Source of the DNA: Kuschelorhynchus macadamiae
Lineage: Eukaryota; Arthropoda; Insecta; Coleoptera; Curculionidae
NCBI GenBank assembly: GCA_030620095.1
Contig: JAUTXW010005178.1
Coordinates: 1,054,001-1,118,000 of the forward strand
Length of the DNA: 64,000 nt
Direction of reading: 5' to 3'
This document shows, one piece after another, positions 44,315-55,158 of this stretch (its first letter is position 1; each line of letters starts with the position of its first letter). Position numbers and translations under genes: made by a program. Below the pieces are notes generated by a model. It saw nothing but the letters and a program-made list of their open reading frames with translations. It had not been told where the DNA came from and did no database searches.

Positions 44315-45257
44315 TTCACAAGGGTCGCTGTTTTTACTCTCTTATCATTTCTCTGGACTCACCGAATATGATTGGGACCACGGTTATGTACCTATTACAT
44401 ATAAAAATTGTCACTTTAGATATATATAAATATATTCGAATCTATTTTTAATAAAATGTACGATTTGGAAATTAATGAATCGTAAAGGAAAAGCATTGAA
44501 TAGGGCATTTTAAATTTAATAAAATGAAATGGGTTTCAAAATAAAGATGTTAGGAACCATTTAAAGTTTCAATTTTCCCAACAATTCCATTTCAGTATTA
44601 ATCACGTATCGGCCCGGCTTAGTGGAAAGCAACAGCAGCAGAAACTGTTCGAAATATCTATAATAAATCTGGATAGGAATAAAGAGAGGCAGGCAGAAAG
44701 AAAACGTAATTACAAGGAGATATAATTACAACGGAAAGTTGCACAAAGTTTTGCGCTTCTCTCATAATTGATCGTCTTATTAAAGATGAGTTAGCCTGAA
44801 CTCAAGTCGCTTTTGTCTAAGCTTTAACTTTGGCTATGGAAGTGGATAGAGTAGGAATACGCATACAAATAAACGGATGAAGAAATATATTTGAAGAAAA
44901 AGTATAGAGGTTTCTTAGTAAAGTCTGGTCTAACGTACAAATCGTGGGCTAGAGAAAAATGCGGGTAAGTCCCTTCAGATGTCTCAGCCCAAGATTCGTG
45001 CGGCGGACTATAAATATGTTTGAGATCGCATTTAGTGGGTCACTCTTTTTACTGCCTTATGATTTCTCTGGGCTAACCGAATATGATTAGGATCTATTGC
45101 GATAAAAATTGTCAATTTAAATGTATATTGGTATGTTCCAGTTTATTTTTAATAAAATTTACGCATTCAAAATTAATGAATCGTAAAGCAAAAGCTCGAA
45201 TAGGGCGTTTTAAATAAAAACAAAATTAAATATTCAAAATAATGGGAACCAAATTTT
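44315..45257. repeat. Old direct duplication of about 230 bp
   Basis: The stretch 44325-44570 is repeated at 45040-45257. Shared blocks include TTTCTCTGG, ACCGAATATGATT, ATAAAAATTGTCA and AATTAATGAATCGTAAAG, in the same order, with about 75% identity. About 470 bp of noncoding sequence separates the copies. The right copy runs directly into the foldback element at 45258. Confidence 0.7.
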
Positions 45258-46856
45258 GTCTTAAATTTTTATAATTGAGGTATATTGAAAATATAAGCAT
45301 TATATTCTTTAACCAATTACGCACTTTTTTTCTTCAGACCATTTTTTTTTGTTTTTAAAGATAAACTGGTGAGGAATGGTCAAACATTTTTACTTTCAAA
45401 TGTAGATATCTCTTTTTTATGAACCGATTTTATTCAACTTGGTGTCGAGAACAAGTGCTTTTTTTGCTCTACTCGTGGAGCCATAAACTGTACCGTAATG
45501 CCTTTGTTGGTGGTCACTAGATGGCGTTATTTGGGAATTCTCCAAATAATGCTGATTTTCTCAAAAAAATCAAATGTTTCGCTATGACTTTTATATCACA
45601 GTTTTATTTAGTAGTTATGAAGGGCATTGAATAATCCAATAAAAAGTCCAGGTGCGCATTTAAATTAAGAAAGTTGATGTGGGTCTCTCGAATCCGAAAT
45701 GTCGTATTGGAAAATTAACCTTGCCGTTTTGTAGAGGAGATAAAGTGACAATGGCAAATTTCAATTAATCCTAAAATTTTTGGAAAGCCCAAAAACTGGA
45801 AAAAAACAAACCTCCAATTGAAACTTTAGTAATCTTGCATAACTGCAAAAAACAAAATTTAACAAAAAAACAAAACAAAAATTGCTAAAACTAATCTCAT
45901 AATCACATAAGCTTCGCAATAAAGTAGCTCAAGCTAGGACTCGGTTGGGGCAAAAATATTAAACCGAGTTCTACCTTGTTTCAATGAAAAAAGTTAGTTT
46001 ACTGTTAATTGTTACTTCATTTCGTCGTTTTTCTTTTGTTATCGTTATCTCCCTGAAGCAAGGAAGAACTCGGTTTAATCTTTTTGCCCAAACGGAGTCC
46101 GGCCCTGCCTCTCCCTAGCTTTAGATATTTTATTGCGAGGCTTATGTGATTTTTGTTTTGTTCCTTTGTTAACTTTTGTTCTTTTCTGTTATGTAAGATT
46201 ACTAAAGTTTCTATTGGAGCCTTGTTTTTTTTTCCGTTTTCTGGTTTTCCTAAAATTTTGGAAATAATTGATATGAGAGATGAAAATAGTTTTCACTTTG
46301 CCATTGTCACTTTTCCTCCTATACAAAACTACTAGATTAATTTTCCAATTCGACGTTTCGGATTCGAGATACAATCATCAACTTTCATTATATAAATGCA
46401 GATCTGGATTTATTATTTCACTATTCATTGCCCTTCATAACCACAAAATGAATTATGATATAAAAGTCATAGCGTACCTTTTGAAGTTTTTGAGAAAATC
46501 GGCATTATTTAGAGAATTCCGAAACAACCCCATCTAGTGACCAATAACAAAGTCATTACGGTACAGTTTATGGGTCCACGTATAGACCAAAAAAAGGACA
46601 CCAAGTTGATTAAAATCGGTTCATCCAAAACAGCGATATCTACATTTAAAAGTAAAAATGTTTATTTTAGAAAATAGACAAAAATGGCATTTATACTTGT
46701 GTTGCTGTTACGCCCTCTAGCGGTCAACATTCGAAGTTGAAAATAATTTACAGCAATTTCTCTTGGCCGGTTTACTTTCAAATATTTTTTCCTTAGGTTC
46801 TTCATTAATGGTTCCCGAGCTACAGCCGCCGTCCTCTATTATTGGACGACCCTGTA
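45258..46856. mobile_element. Foldback element, second copy, left end missing
   Basis: The right end (ATTATTGGACGACCCTGTAC, 46839-46858) and arm match the right arm of the element at 26570-28320. The left arm starts about 180 bp inside the expected terminus. The arms pair around a short centre near 45960-46020. The transposase C-terminus seen in the first copy is absent here. Noncoding. Confidence 0.75.
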
Positions 46857-46980
46857 CATACACACCACAAATCTTTTTTTCCTTGAGAATTCTATTAAAC
46901 CTGATAGGTTTTAAGAATGTTTACACCAAGACATTTAGGTATTAGAGAGAATTCATAAATATTCTTATATCAAGGCTTAT

Positions 46981-47250
46981 GATATAATACCTTAAGTGAA
47001 CGAACTTCATAAGTTTTTTATCAATTATTGGTTTTAATATGTCTTGATAAAAATACATCTTATAAAATAATCACCTTATAAACCCACTTCATAAATACAT
47101 TGTTCCTGTGAGTTTTGAAAAGTCTAAATAAATATTTTTTTTTTCAGGAAATAAAGACCTTGTTAATACACTTCTTAAATATTTTATTAATAATATATTT
47201 GCCTGGATAAACATTAATACCCGTATTCACTAAAGAGGTTTAAATTTAGA
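46981..47250 (+). repeat. Terminal repeat of the THAP-type element, outer copy
   Basis: It starts GATATAATACCTTAAGTG and ends TTTAAATTTAGA. It is preceded by AAGGCTTAT and TTATATC (46965-46980), the same bases that form the palindrome centre. Near-identical copies are at 49846-50115 (inverted) and 50125-50394. Confidence 0.88.
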
Positions 47251-47323
47251 CATGGGCCATTAATTTTATTGATTTACATTGACAAAAGTAAATAATTTCC
47301 GTTTGTTCTAATTTTGCTTCTCG

Positions 47324-47330
47324 TATAAAA
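47324..47330 (+). promoter_or_regulatory. TATA box of the THAP gene
   Basis: TATAAAA stands 11 bases before the ATG at 47341, immediately inside the terminal repeat. A start codon this close implies either a very short leader or initiation downstream of the first ATG. Confidence 0.45.
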
Positions 47331-47340
47331 GTTAATAAAT

Positions 47341-48475
47341 ATGAACCATTATTGCTGTGTACCTCATTGTAATTCCTGGGCTAAGATAAACCTCGAAATC
47401 AGTTTCCATACATTTCCAAAGGAAGGAAAATCAAAAGTGATTGTGGACACCAAACTTGGCAATAGAGCTGGTGGACCGAAGGGCAGTTTGGATTAAAACA
47501 TTAAAAATTGGAAAGAAAGTTTCAGAACATGTGGGAGTGTGCTCATTACATTTTTCAGACAAAGATTATTTTCATAAAGGTAGGCTGCTAAAATTGCTAT
47601 TTTGACTGACTTTCCTGTTTATCCTGTTACGTAACAGGACTTATTGGCTTTGCTACAAGGCAGTCGCCAGATTGCTCTCCGTTCCTGCACCTTATTCCAG
47701 TTTGGAGATGTTATCGGTAGGATGTCCGGATAGCGAGCTCTAAACTCCCGGATACCCTGAATCTTCAAAATACTTCTTGATTTTTCCTCGCCAGCAGCCA
47801 TTACCCTAATATTCTTTATAGAACTGCGGCAGACGAACGGGATAGAATGCAGAAACAACTAGCCCTCAGACGTTCACAGCGTCTGCTCCCTTTCTAGCGG
47901 TGTCGTTAGTTTCCACACTGAGCGGTTGAGTCTCCCGTTTCCCCCGGAAATAAAGCAGTAAAACCTAACACGTGGAACCACTTATGTTAACAATACAGAG
48001 GTCTGCATTCGACAAGACGAACCGGAAGACTGAAAATTGGTATTCTTTTATTTTTACATATATTGTGAGGTTATGTTTTATTTCAGATAGAAAAAGTCCT
48101 AGAATTTTAAAAATAAACGCCGTTTTTACAAAAAAGCTGCCACTGCAACTTGACATAGATGAGCCAGGTCCATCATCAAGAGGTATTAGAGTATCTGCTA
48201 GATGTGAAAGAAAAAACATTGTGGAATGTCAAACTGTAGAAGAAGAAGACCCGGAAGATGTTGAAGCTGTACAAAGTATTTTGGCAGCTATGGAAATAGG
48301 AACCCCTATACCATGTAGTGAACCAAAGTTTAGGGATTCAGAAGTGCAAGTAAATACTCCGAAGCTGTTAACATTATGTGAACTTATAACGACAGAGTAA
48401 ACTTAAAAGTTTTACAGGTGTAAATAATTTTAAAATTTTTGACCCTAATGTTACAGCTTTTGAGTTCCTTTAATT
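47341..48475 (+). pseudogene. THAP-domain transposase, truncated (left arm)
   Basis: Exon 1 (47341-47579) encodes a THAP zinc finger: MNHYCCVPHCNSW at the start and VCSLHFSDKDYF at the end supply the C2CH ligands, with a Trp (VWIKTLK) between. A one-base frameshift lies near 47465. A donor at 47580 and an acceptor at 48085-48086 keep frame into exon 2 (RKSPRILKINAVFT, then acidic PGPSSRG and EEEDPEDVEAV). The right arm continues to KLKSFTGVNNFKIFD, like the HTH_Tnp_4 segment before a DDE_Tnp_4 core. In the left arm a 4-bp deletion near 48392 shifts the frame just before that. Everything after FEFL is gone: the catalytic core is deleted. THAP domains bind element ends. Confidence 0.8.
47580..48086 (-). 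other. Intron of the THAP gene containing a foreign-looking antisense ORF
   Basis: The intron has a less A+T-rich core (47620-47960) with a minus-strand 79-codon frame (47858-47619). An internal ATG gives a 60-residue product beginning MAAGEEKSRSILKIQ and ending SCYVTG. It ends at TCCTGTTACGTAACAGGA (47621-47638), a perfect 18-bp palindrome. I do not recognise the peptide. The segment may be an insertion or a captured gene piece; it is present in both arms. Confidence 0.45.
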
Positions 48476-48666
48476 TCATGAGGATCCGAATTAATAGCAT
48501 TTGATTGTAAGCGTAGACTATAAATCTTCACAAACTCACTAGTTGGTTCGGTTTTTCCTCCCAAAATTAGATGTCCTGCATTCAGGACATTTTCTCCCTC
48601 AACGACACATTTAGAGTGTGTTGAGCCCTCCAAATACTTCATGTATTCCAATATGTTCAATCTCAT
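48451..48666 (-). pseudogene. N-terminal fragment of a second element gene (possible SWIM/YqaJ-type protein), left arm
   Basis: A 71-residue frame starts MRLNILEYMKYLEG and includes HSKCVVEGENVLNAGHLI and IYSLRLQSNAI. This pattern (CV.EGE.VLNAGH..., then LQS...) resembles the N-terminus of arthropod repeat-encoded proteins that continue into a SWIM zinc finger and a YqaJ-type nuclease. That part is missing: the frame runs into the truncated THAP gene at an internal deletion junction near 48472. The two genes were convergent and lost their facing 3' halves together. The identification is from memory and moderate. Confidence 0.5.
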
Positions 48667-48897
48667 ATTTAAATAGGTTTAAAAAACAGTTTAAAACGAC
48701 AACACAACTGAACAGAACGACAAAAGACACAATAAACTATGTAATCAAATATACGAAATTAATAGCGTAATGGCCCATACGTTAGTACCCAATTCTGCCG
48801 CTACGGCGCTGTGATCTTATTTTGAATTACGTATTATTATCCGTTTGCGCACTACCAGCGCCATTTTTAAGCGAATTCCTCGTTAAACACTTTTAGG
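48667..48897. promoter_or_regulatory. Divergent promoter region between two element genes (left arm)
   Basis: The 231 bp between the minus-strand start at 48666 and the plus-strand ATG at 48898 hold a less A+T-rich core (GCCGCTACGGCGCTGTGATC near 48797). An AATGGCCCATACG phrase echoes AATGGCCCATG at the inner edge of the terminal repeat. No clear TATA box is seen. The role is inferred from the divergent layout. Confidence 0.4.
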
Positions 48898-49640
48898 ATG
48901 GGAACTGATATCGCACAACAAAAAGAGAAGACAAAGCAACGTTTTAAAAAATATCGTAAAAAGGTGTATGAAAATCAGTACCTAAAGCAAAATTATTTAA
49001 ATAAAAATGCTGCAACCGCAAACAAAATATAGACGAAATTAAAAATATTGGCGGAAAATGACGAAGAATTCAAAATTCGTCAAAAAATTAAACAGAGGCA
49101 GAGGAAGAGACTATATAGGGAAAAAAAGAAGTCAAAAATGCAAAATAAGGATAATTTTTTAGTTTTCAAAATGCCCCAGTCTCTGGGAAAAGCAATAAAA
49201 CGGGCAAACGAATTAATGCCGAAAGAAAATAACAAACAAATTGCAGATATACATACGTTACTAGAATTAATAGAGCCTGATTTAAAAACACAGAATATTA
49301 AGGAGATATCTGGTCTGACAGTTAGTTCTAGGAATAAGTTATCTTTGGAGAACTGACAAGGTGAAAGTTTTTACCTGCGAGAGGATATAAGTAGAGTAGC
49401 TCCTGGACTTAAAGATCAGGTTAAAATTAAAATAGATAAGTCTGTTGAATATGCACAAAAAAGCATATGTTTGATAGAGAAGCTTATTCCATTTTCTTAA
49501 AAGAAAACCCAGAAATACAAATAAAGTTAAGTAAATTTTATAAGCTACGACCTACTTTTGTCTTGCCTGTATACGAAACACCACACAATATTTGTGTATG
49601 TAAGTACCAATCTAACATTTTTTTTTATTATTGAGATGCT
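48898..49640 (+). pseudogene. Basic protein of a repeat-associated family, broken (left arm)
   Basis: Reading starts at ATG 48898 with a Lys/Arg-rich N-terminus (KEKTKQRFKKYRKKVYEN). After a TAG at 49030-49032 it continues RQKIKQRQRKRLYREKKKSK and KMPQSLGKAIKRANELMPK, then stops at a TGA near 49354. The same frame then gives FYLREDISRVAPGLKDQVK. A frame change near 49460 gives FYKLRPTFVLPVYETPHNIC with CVCKYQSN. The LREDISR.APG.KD and LRP..V......HN.C.C.Y.N blocks recur in an arthropod transposon-associated family of unknown function. The stops are present in both palindrome arms, so the gene was dead before the duplication. Confidence 0.6.
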
Positions 49641-49845
49641 TAGCCAGAATATGAAAATGTTCCCCAGTAATCATAAAACATTACTTTCTGACATAAAATG
49701 GTGTAAGAGTTAGATCAGGTCTAGTTGCCATGGTACTTAAAACTCTTAGTTCGCCAGTTATGTTTCGCTTATGTCAACGTCATTTTGTAATTGTGACGTT
49801 CAGAAAAATTATTTGTTCATTTTAAACCTATAACTGTCAAGTTAA

Positions 49846-50115
49846 ACCTGTCTAAATTTAAACCTCTTTAGTGAATACGGGTGTTAATGTTTATCAAATA
49901 TATTATTAATAAAATATTTAAGAAGTGTATTAACAAGGTCTTTATTTCCTGAAAAAAAAAATATTTATTTAGACTTTTCAAAACTCACAGGAACAATGTA
50001 TTTATGAAGTGGGTTTATAAGGTGATTATTTTATAAGATGTATTTTTATCAAGACATATTAAAACCAATAATTGATAAAAAACTTATGAAGTTCGTTCAC
50101 TTAAGGTATTATATC
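49846..50115 (-). repeat. Terminal repeat, left-arm inner copy
   Basis: This is the reverse complement of 46981-47250. It ends GGTATTATATC at the palindrome spacer. Confidence 0.88.
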
Positions 50116-50124
50116 AAGGCTTAT

Positions 50125-50394
50125 GATATAATACCTTAAGTGAACGAACTTCATAAGTTTTTTATCAATTATTGGTTTTAATATGTCTTGATAAAAATAC
50201 ATCTTATAAAATAATCACCTTATAAACCCACTTCATAAATACATTGTTCCTGTGAGTTTTGAAAAGTCTAAATAAATATTTTTTTTTTCAGGAAATAAAG
50301 ACCTTGTTAATACACTTCTTAAATATTTTATTAATAATATATTTGCCTGGATAAACATTAACACCCGTATTCACTAAAGAGGTTTAAATTTAGA
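50125..50394 (+). repeat. Terminal repeat, right-arm inner copy
   Basis: Starts GATATAATACC at the palindrome spacer. It is the mirror of 49846-50115. Confidence 0.88.
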
Positions 50395-50604
50395 CAGGTT
50401 TAACTTGACAGTTATAGGTTTAAAATGAACAAATAATTTTTCTGAACGTCACAATTACAAAATGACGTTGACATAAGCGAAACATAACTGGCGAACTAAG
50501 AGTTTTAAGTACCAGGGCAACTAGACCTGATCTAACTCTTACACCATTTTATGTCAGAAAGTAATGTTTTATGATTACTGGGGAACATTTTCATATTCTG
50601 GCTA

Positions 50605-51347
50605 AGCATCTCAATAATAAAAAAAAATGTTAGATTGGTACTTACATACACAAATATTGTGTGGTGTTTCGTATACAGGCAAGACAAAAGTAGGTCGTAG
50701 CTTATAAAATTTACTTAACTTTATTTGTATTTCTGGGTTTTCTTTTAAGAAAATGGAATAAGCTTCTCTATCAAACATATGCTTTTTTGTGCATATTCAA
50801 CAGACTTATCTATTTTAATTTTAACCTGATCTTTAAGTCCAGGAGCTACTCTACTTATATCCTCTCGCAGGTAAAAACTTTCACCTTGTCAGTTCTCCAA
50901 AGATAACTTATTCCTAGAACTAACTGTCAGACCAGATATCTCCTTAATATTCTGTAATTTTAAATCAGGCTCTATTAATTCTAGTAACGTATGTATATCT
51001 GCAATTTGTTTGTTATTTTCTTTCGGCATTAATTCGTTTGCCCGTTTTATTGCTTTTCCCAGAGACTGGGGCATTTTGAAAACTAAAAAATTATCCTTAT
51101 TTTGCATTTTTGACTTCTTTTTTTCCCTATATAGTCTCTTCCTCTGCCTCTGTTTAATTTTTTGACGAATTTTGAATTCTTCGTCATTTCCCGCCAATAT
51201 TTTTAATTTCGTCTATATTTTGTTTGCGGTTGCAGCATTTTTATTTAAATAATTTTGCTTTAGGTACTGATTTTCATACACCTTTTTACGATATTTTTTA
51301 AAACGTTGCTTTGTCTTCTCTTTTTGTTGTGCGATATCAGTTCCCAT
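50605..51347 (-). pseudogene. Basic protein of a repeat-associated family, broken (right arm)
   Basis: Mirror of 48898-49640 with the same TAG (near 51213) and the same TGA (near 50889). The start is at 51347. It differs from the left copy at single bases only, for example GGGAAATGA versus GGAAAATGA after the TTGGC block, and TTACAG versus ACACAG near 50952. Shared lesions show common descent; private ones show that the two arms are separate sequences. Confidence 0.6.
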
Positions 51348-51578
51348 CCTAAAAGTGTTTAACGAGGAATTCGCTTAAAAATGGCGCTGGTAGTGCGCAA
51401 ACGGATAATAATACGTAATTCAAAATAAGATCACAGCGCCGTAGCGGCAGAATTGGGTACTAACGTATGGGCCATTACGCTATTAATTTCGTATATTTGA
51501 TTACATAGTTTATTGTGTCTTTTGTCGTTCTGTTCAGTTGTGTTGTCGTTTTAAACTGTTTTTTAAACCTATTTAAAT

Positions 51579-51794
51579 ATGAGATTGAACATATTGGAAT
51601 ACATGAAGTATTTGGAGGGCTCAACACACTCTAAATGTGTCGTTGAGGGAGAAAATGTCCTGAATGCAGGACATCTAATTTTGGGAGGAAAAACCGAACC
51701 AACTAGTGAGTTTGTGAAGATTTATAGTCTACGCTTACAATCAAATGCTATTAATTCGGATCCTCATGAAATTAAAGGAACTCAAAAGCTGTAA
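51579..51794 (+). pseudogene. N-terminal fragment of the second element gene, right arm
   Basis: Mirror of 48451-48666, with an identical 71-residue product. It ends at the same deletion junction against the THAP gene. See the left-arm copy for the reasoning on family. Confidence 0.5.
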
Positions 51795-52906
51795 CATTAG
51801 GGTCAAAAATTTTAAAATTATTTACACCTGTAAAACTTTTAAGTTTACTGTCTGTCGTTATAAGTTTACATAATGTTAACAGCTTCGGAGTATTTACTTG
51901 CACTTCTGAATCCCTAAACTTTGGTTCACTACATGGTATAGGGGTTCCTATTTCCATAGCTGCCAAAATACTTTGTACAGCTTCAACATCTTCCGGGTCT
52001 TCTTCTTCTACAGTTTGACATTCCACAATGTTTTTTCTTTCACATCTAGCAGATACTCTAATACCTCTTGATGATGGACCTGGCTCATCTATGTCAAGTT
52101 GCAGTGGCAGCTTTTTTGTAAAAACGGCGTTTATTTTTAAAATTCTAGGACTTTTTCTATCTGAAATAAAACATAACCTCACAATATATGTAAAAATAAA
52201 AGAATACCAATTTTCAGTCTTCCGGTTCGTCTTGTCGAATGCAGACCTCTGTGTTGTTAACATAAGTGGTTCCACGTGTTAGGTTTTACTGCTTTATTTC
52301 CGGGGGAAACGGGAGACTCAACCGCTCAGTGTGGAAACTAACGACACCGCTAGAAAGGGAGCAGACGCTGTGAACGTCTGAGGGCTAGTTGTTTCTGCAT
52401 TCTATCCCGTTCGTCTGCCGCAGTTCTATAAAGAATATTAGGGTAATGGCTGCTGGCGAGGAAAAATCAAGAAGTATTTTGAAGATTCAGGGTATCCGGG
52501 AGTTTAGAGCTCGCTATCCGGACATCCTACCGATAACATCTCCAAACTGGAATAAGGTGCAGGAACGGAGAGCAATCTGGCGACTGCCTTGTAGCAAAGC
52601 CAATAAGTCCTGTTACGTAACAGGATAAACAGGAAAGTCAGTCAAAATAGCAATTTTAGCAGCCTACCTTTATGAAAATAATCTTTGTCTGAAAAATGTA
52701 ATGAGCACACTCCCACATGTTCTGAAACTTTCTTTCCAATTTTTAATGTTTTAATCCAAACTGCCCTTCGGTCCACCAGCTCTATTGCCAAGTTTGGTGT
52801 CCACAATCACTTTTGATTTTCCTTCCTTTGGAAATGTATGGAAACTGATTTCGAGGTTTATCTTAGCCCAGGAATTACAATGAGGTACACAGCAATAATG
52901 GTTCAT
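51772..52906 (-). pseudogene. THAP-domain transposase, truncated (right arm)
   Basis: Mirror of 47341-48475, starting at 52906. Exon 1 shows the same frameshift; exon 2 starts at about 52160. This arm keeps the 4 bp missing from the left arm, so exon 2 stays open through KLKSFTGVNNFKIFD to FEFL and a stop at 51772. It is therefore the better copy for family assignment, though still without a catalytic core. The mirrored intron holds the antisense 79-codon frame at 52389-52628 (plus strand). Confidence 0.8.
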
Positions 52907-52996
52907 ATTTATTAACTTTTATACGAGAAGCAAAATTAGAACAAACGGAAATTATTTACTTTTGTCAATGTAAATCAATAAAATGAATGGCCCATG

Positions 52997-54971
52997 CGAT
53001 GGTTAGGTAACCCGTTCACAGAGGGCGTATCGCTTAGCAAGAATTACGTATAGAGCATATGCCATAACTCCAGTTACTAAAATCGCCGCTAGTGGGGTTT
53101 AGGTAAAAATTTAGTATTCACATTAACAGGTCTATTATATTTAGCAAATAAGTATATTTTAAGAAAGAGAACAAAACAATGAAAAATGAGTGACATTTTA
53201 TCATCCGGAAAAAAAATTTAAATATTCGGTTACTGACGGGACAATTTTTGATAAAAGTATAATAGCAATCTAAAAGCCTGGAGCCAAAAATTGTTATGGC
53301 ATTTACATGGACCCCTTAAGAATTTACATGTTTAATATTTGTTATGCGGTTGTGGCCTTACATGAATGGGCTATTTCAATTTAGCGTATTTTTTCATAAC
53401 TGATGGGATAAAAAATTAACATTATATAAAAACTATTATTACTATTAGTTACTTCGAAAAGAAATAACACAACAAACTATTCACCAAAAGCACACATCTG
53501 AACAGAACTGGCACTTTTGACAGATTAGCATTTATTTTTGGCCGCGGCCAACATGATAAAATATAGCGATTTTGTTCAAGTTACATTGGGGACGAAAATC
53601 CATTATTGCCACATTATATTTTGTAAGCAATAGCTACAAAAAGTTAATAGTTAACATAATTTTTTAAATACTGAGGTCATTATTTAAAAAGATCAGCACA
53701 TTTATTCATCAAAATATGTTATTTTAAAATTTGCAGACATATCGTATTGTGCGTGGAATCGCCCAAAAGTGATTTCAGATAATTATTTTGATATGCCTAG
53801 TTCCAAAAAACAATCTTCCGTATTGAGGTCGTTTTATTCATATAATTTGGGTATATGGGTTTCTTAAAACGTTTTAACATAATTTCTACTTCGTTGCTTG
53901 CTATTCATAGTAAACCGGATCGATTGTGTTTGCTCAAGATTGTAATTTTGCAGAACAAAGGTCAATAGTAAGAAAAAAATACACTGTGCTCTTAAATAAA
54001 AAAGAAAAAATACTCAAAATCAAAGAAAACCGCTTAACATCTCAAAAACCTAGCTTACATAGTTTTTTCCGGGCTATCGGAATATGGCATCCAAAAAAAA
54101 TTGAACGCAATGTACGCAAGGTATTTGACAGTTAGGACTGTAGGAAGAATTTTTACATATCCAGTTTTCCAATTTTACTTTAGGTTTAGGAAGAAAACGG
54201 TAATAAAGCAAAGTTTTCTTGTATAACCCAATTAAATTTTGGTTCAGCCTCAATACAACTGTTTGTCCTGATTCCAAAAATATATTTGAAATCAGGAGAA
54301 GGAGCTATATCGATCTGTGCTTAAATTTTACGGGGTTATGGAAGAAAATTTTGCATCCGGTGTCGTTTCTGGTTAAACGAGAACTGAAATTTGAAAATAA
54401 AATAAGACATAGAAATATTTTGTATAATCGAAACTGCAAAAAGGCGATCAAAAAAATAGCATTATAATCTCAAAAATAAGTTAGGAGTTCTTATATTCTA
54501 TCTAAATCATACAGAAGGTATGTTTGGTAGGAGAGTCAGTTTGAAACATTATTTTGTTTGTACGTTACATTAATTTGAAATAAATCTCTTTTGACACCCT
54601 TCGTAATCCATACACCTACATAGTCTTAATTCAAGTTCAGGGGTTGCCAGGGACAACAGGCCCGAGCCTTAACTGTTTACTTATTGCAGAACTCATATCC
54701 TAATTGGGTTATCTTACATCTGCGTCATCCATGGCCATCTACGACCAGGTAGTATTGAAAATTTATTATTTCGGTAATTATATTGTGGCTTTTGCAATAC
54801 TTTAAAGTACGAAACCTCTGGATAAATTTAGATTTAAGGTGGCTTTTGCTCTAAATAGAATGAGATATCTTTTAAATACGTAAGCTCAATCAGAATTCGG
54901 TAAATGTAAAATCTAAAGAGTACTTTCAAAATTTTCAATAACATTCTATAAAATATATTAAGGGATAAAAT
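52997..54971. other. Noncoding stretch beyond the palindrome
   Basis: Sequence after 52996 has no counterpart at the left flank. I see no gene. Frames at 53926-54135 and 54219-54467 are Lys/Ile-rich, as chance frames in A+T-rich DNA are, and match nothing I know. Confidence 0.45.
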
Positions 54972-55158
54972 ACAGGGTGCTTTTTTTATATTTTGCTTTT
55001 TCGCCTTTTATTTTTTGATATATGTTACAAAAAACGTGTAATTACAAAACTTTAAGATGTTAACGTGGGATATCTTTTATTTATATGACAAAAACAGAAC
55101 ATCGAGAACCTGCGAAAATTTCACATAATAATGAGAAACCAAAAACACCCTGTACAGG
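54972..55158. repeat. Short MITE with ACAGGGTG ends
   Basis: TACAGGGTGCTTTTT at 54972 is matched in inverse by AAAAACACCCTGTA ending at 55156. The 185-bp unit is noncoding. A second ACAGGG end abuts it at 55154, and another lies at 55515. Confidence 0.6.

Larger units (their letters stand above)
46965..52996. mobile_element. THAP-type transposon relic expanded into a 5.75-kb palindrome
   Basis: Positions 47251-50115 and 50125-52996 are reverse complements of each other with fewer than about 20 differences over 2.87 kb. A 9-bp spacer (AAGGCTTAT) lies at 50116-50124. The terminal repeat of about 270 bp occurs three times: outward at the left (46981-47250) and facing each other at the centre. 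It is absent at the right end, which stops at the inner edge of where it should start. Each arm carries relics of three genes. The THAP transposase with HTH_Tnp_4-like segment, plus what I take as a YqaJ/SWIM-type partner, fits the ISL2EU superfamily as I remember it; this should be taken as a hypothesis. Confidence 0.85.

Noticed and set aside
46965..52996. Palindrome as a pure assembly artefact
   Set aside because: Private differences between the arms and the missing outer terminal repeat at the right argue for two real arms. I still list long-read confirmation as the deciding test.
53926..54467. Lys/Ile-rich frames after the palindrome
   Set aside because: Their composition is that of random A+T-rich DNA, and they have no motif.
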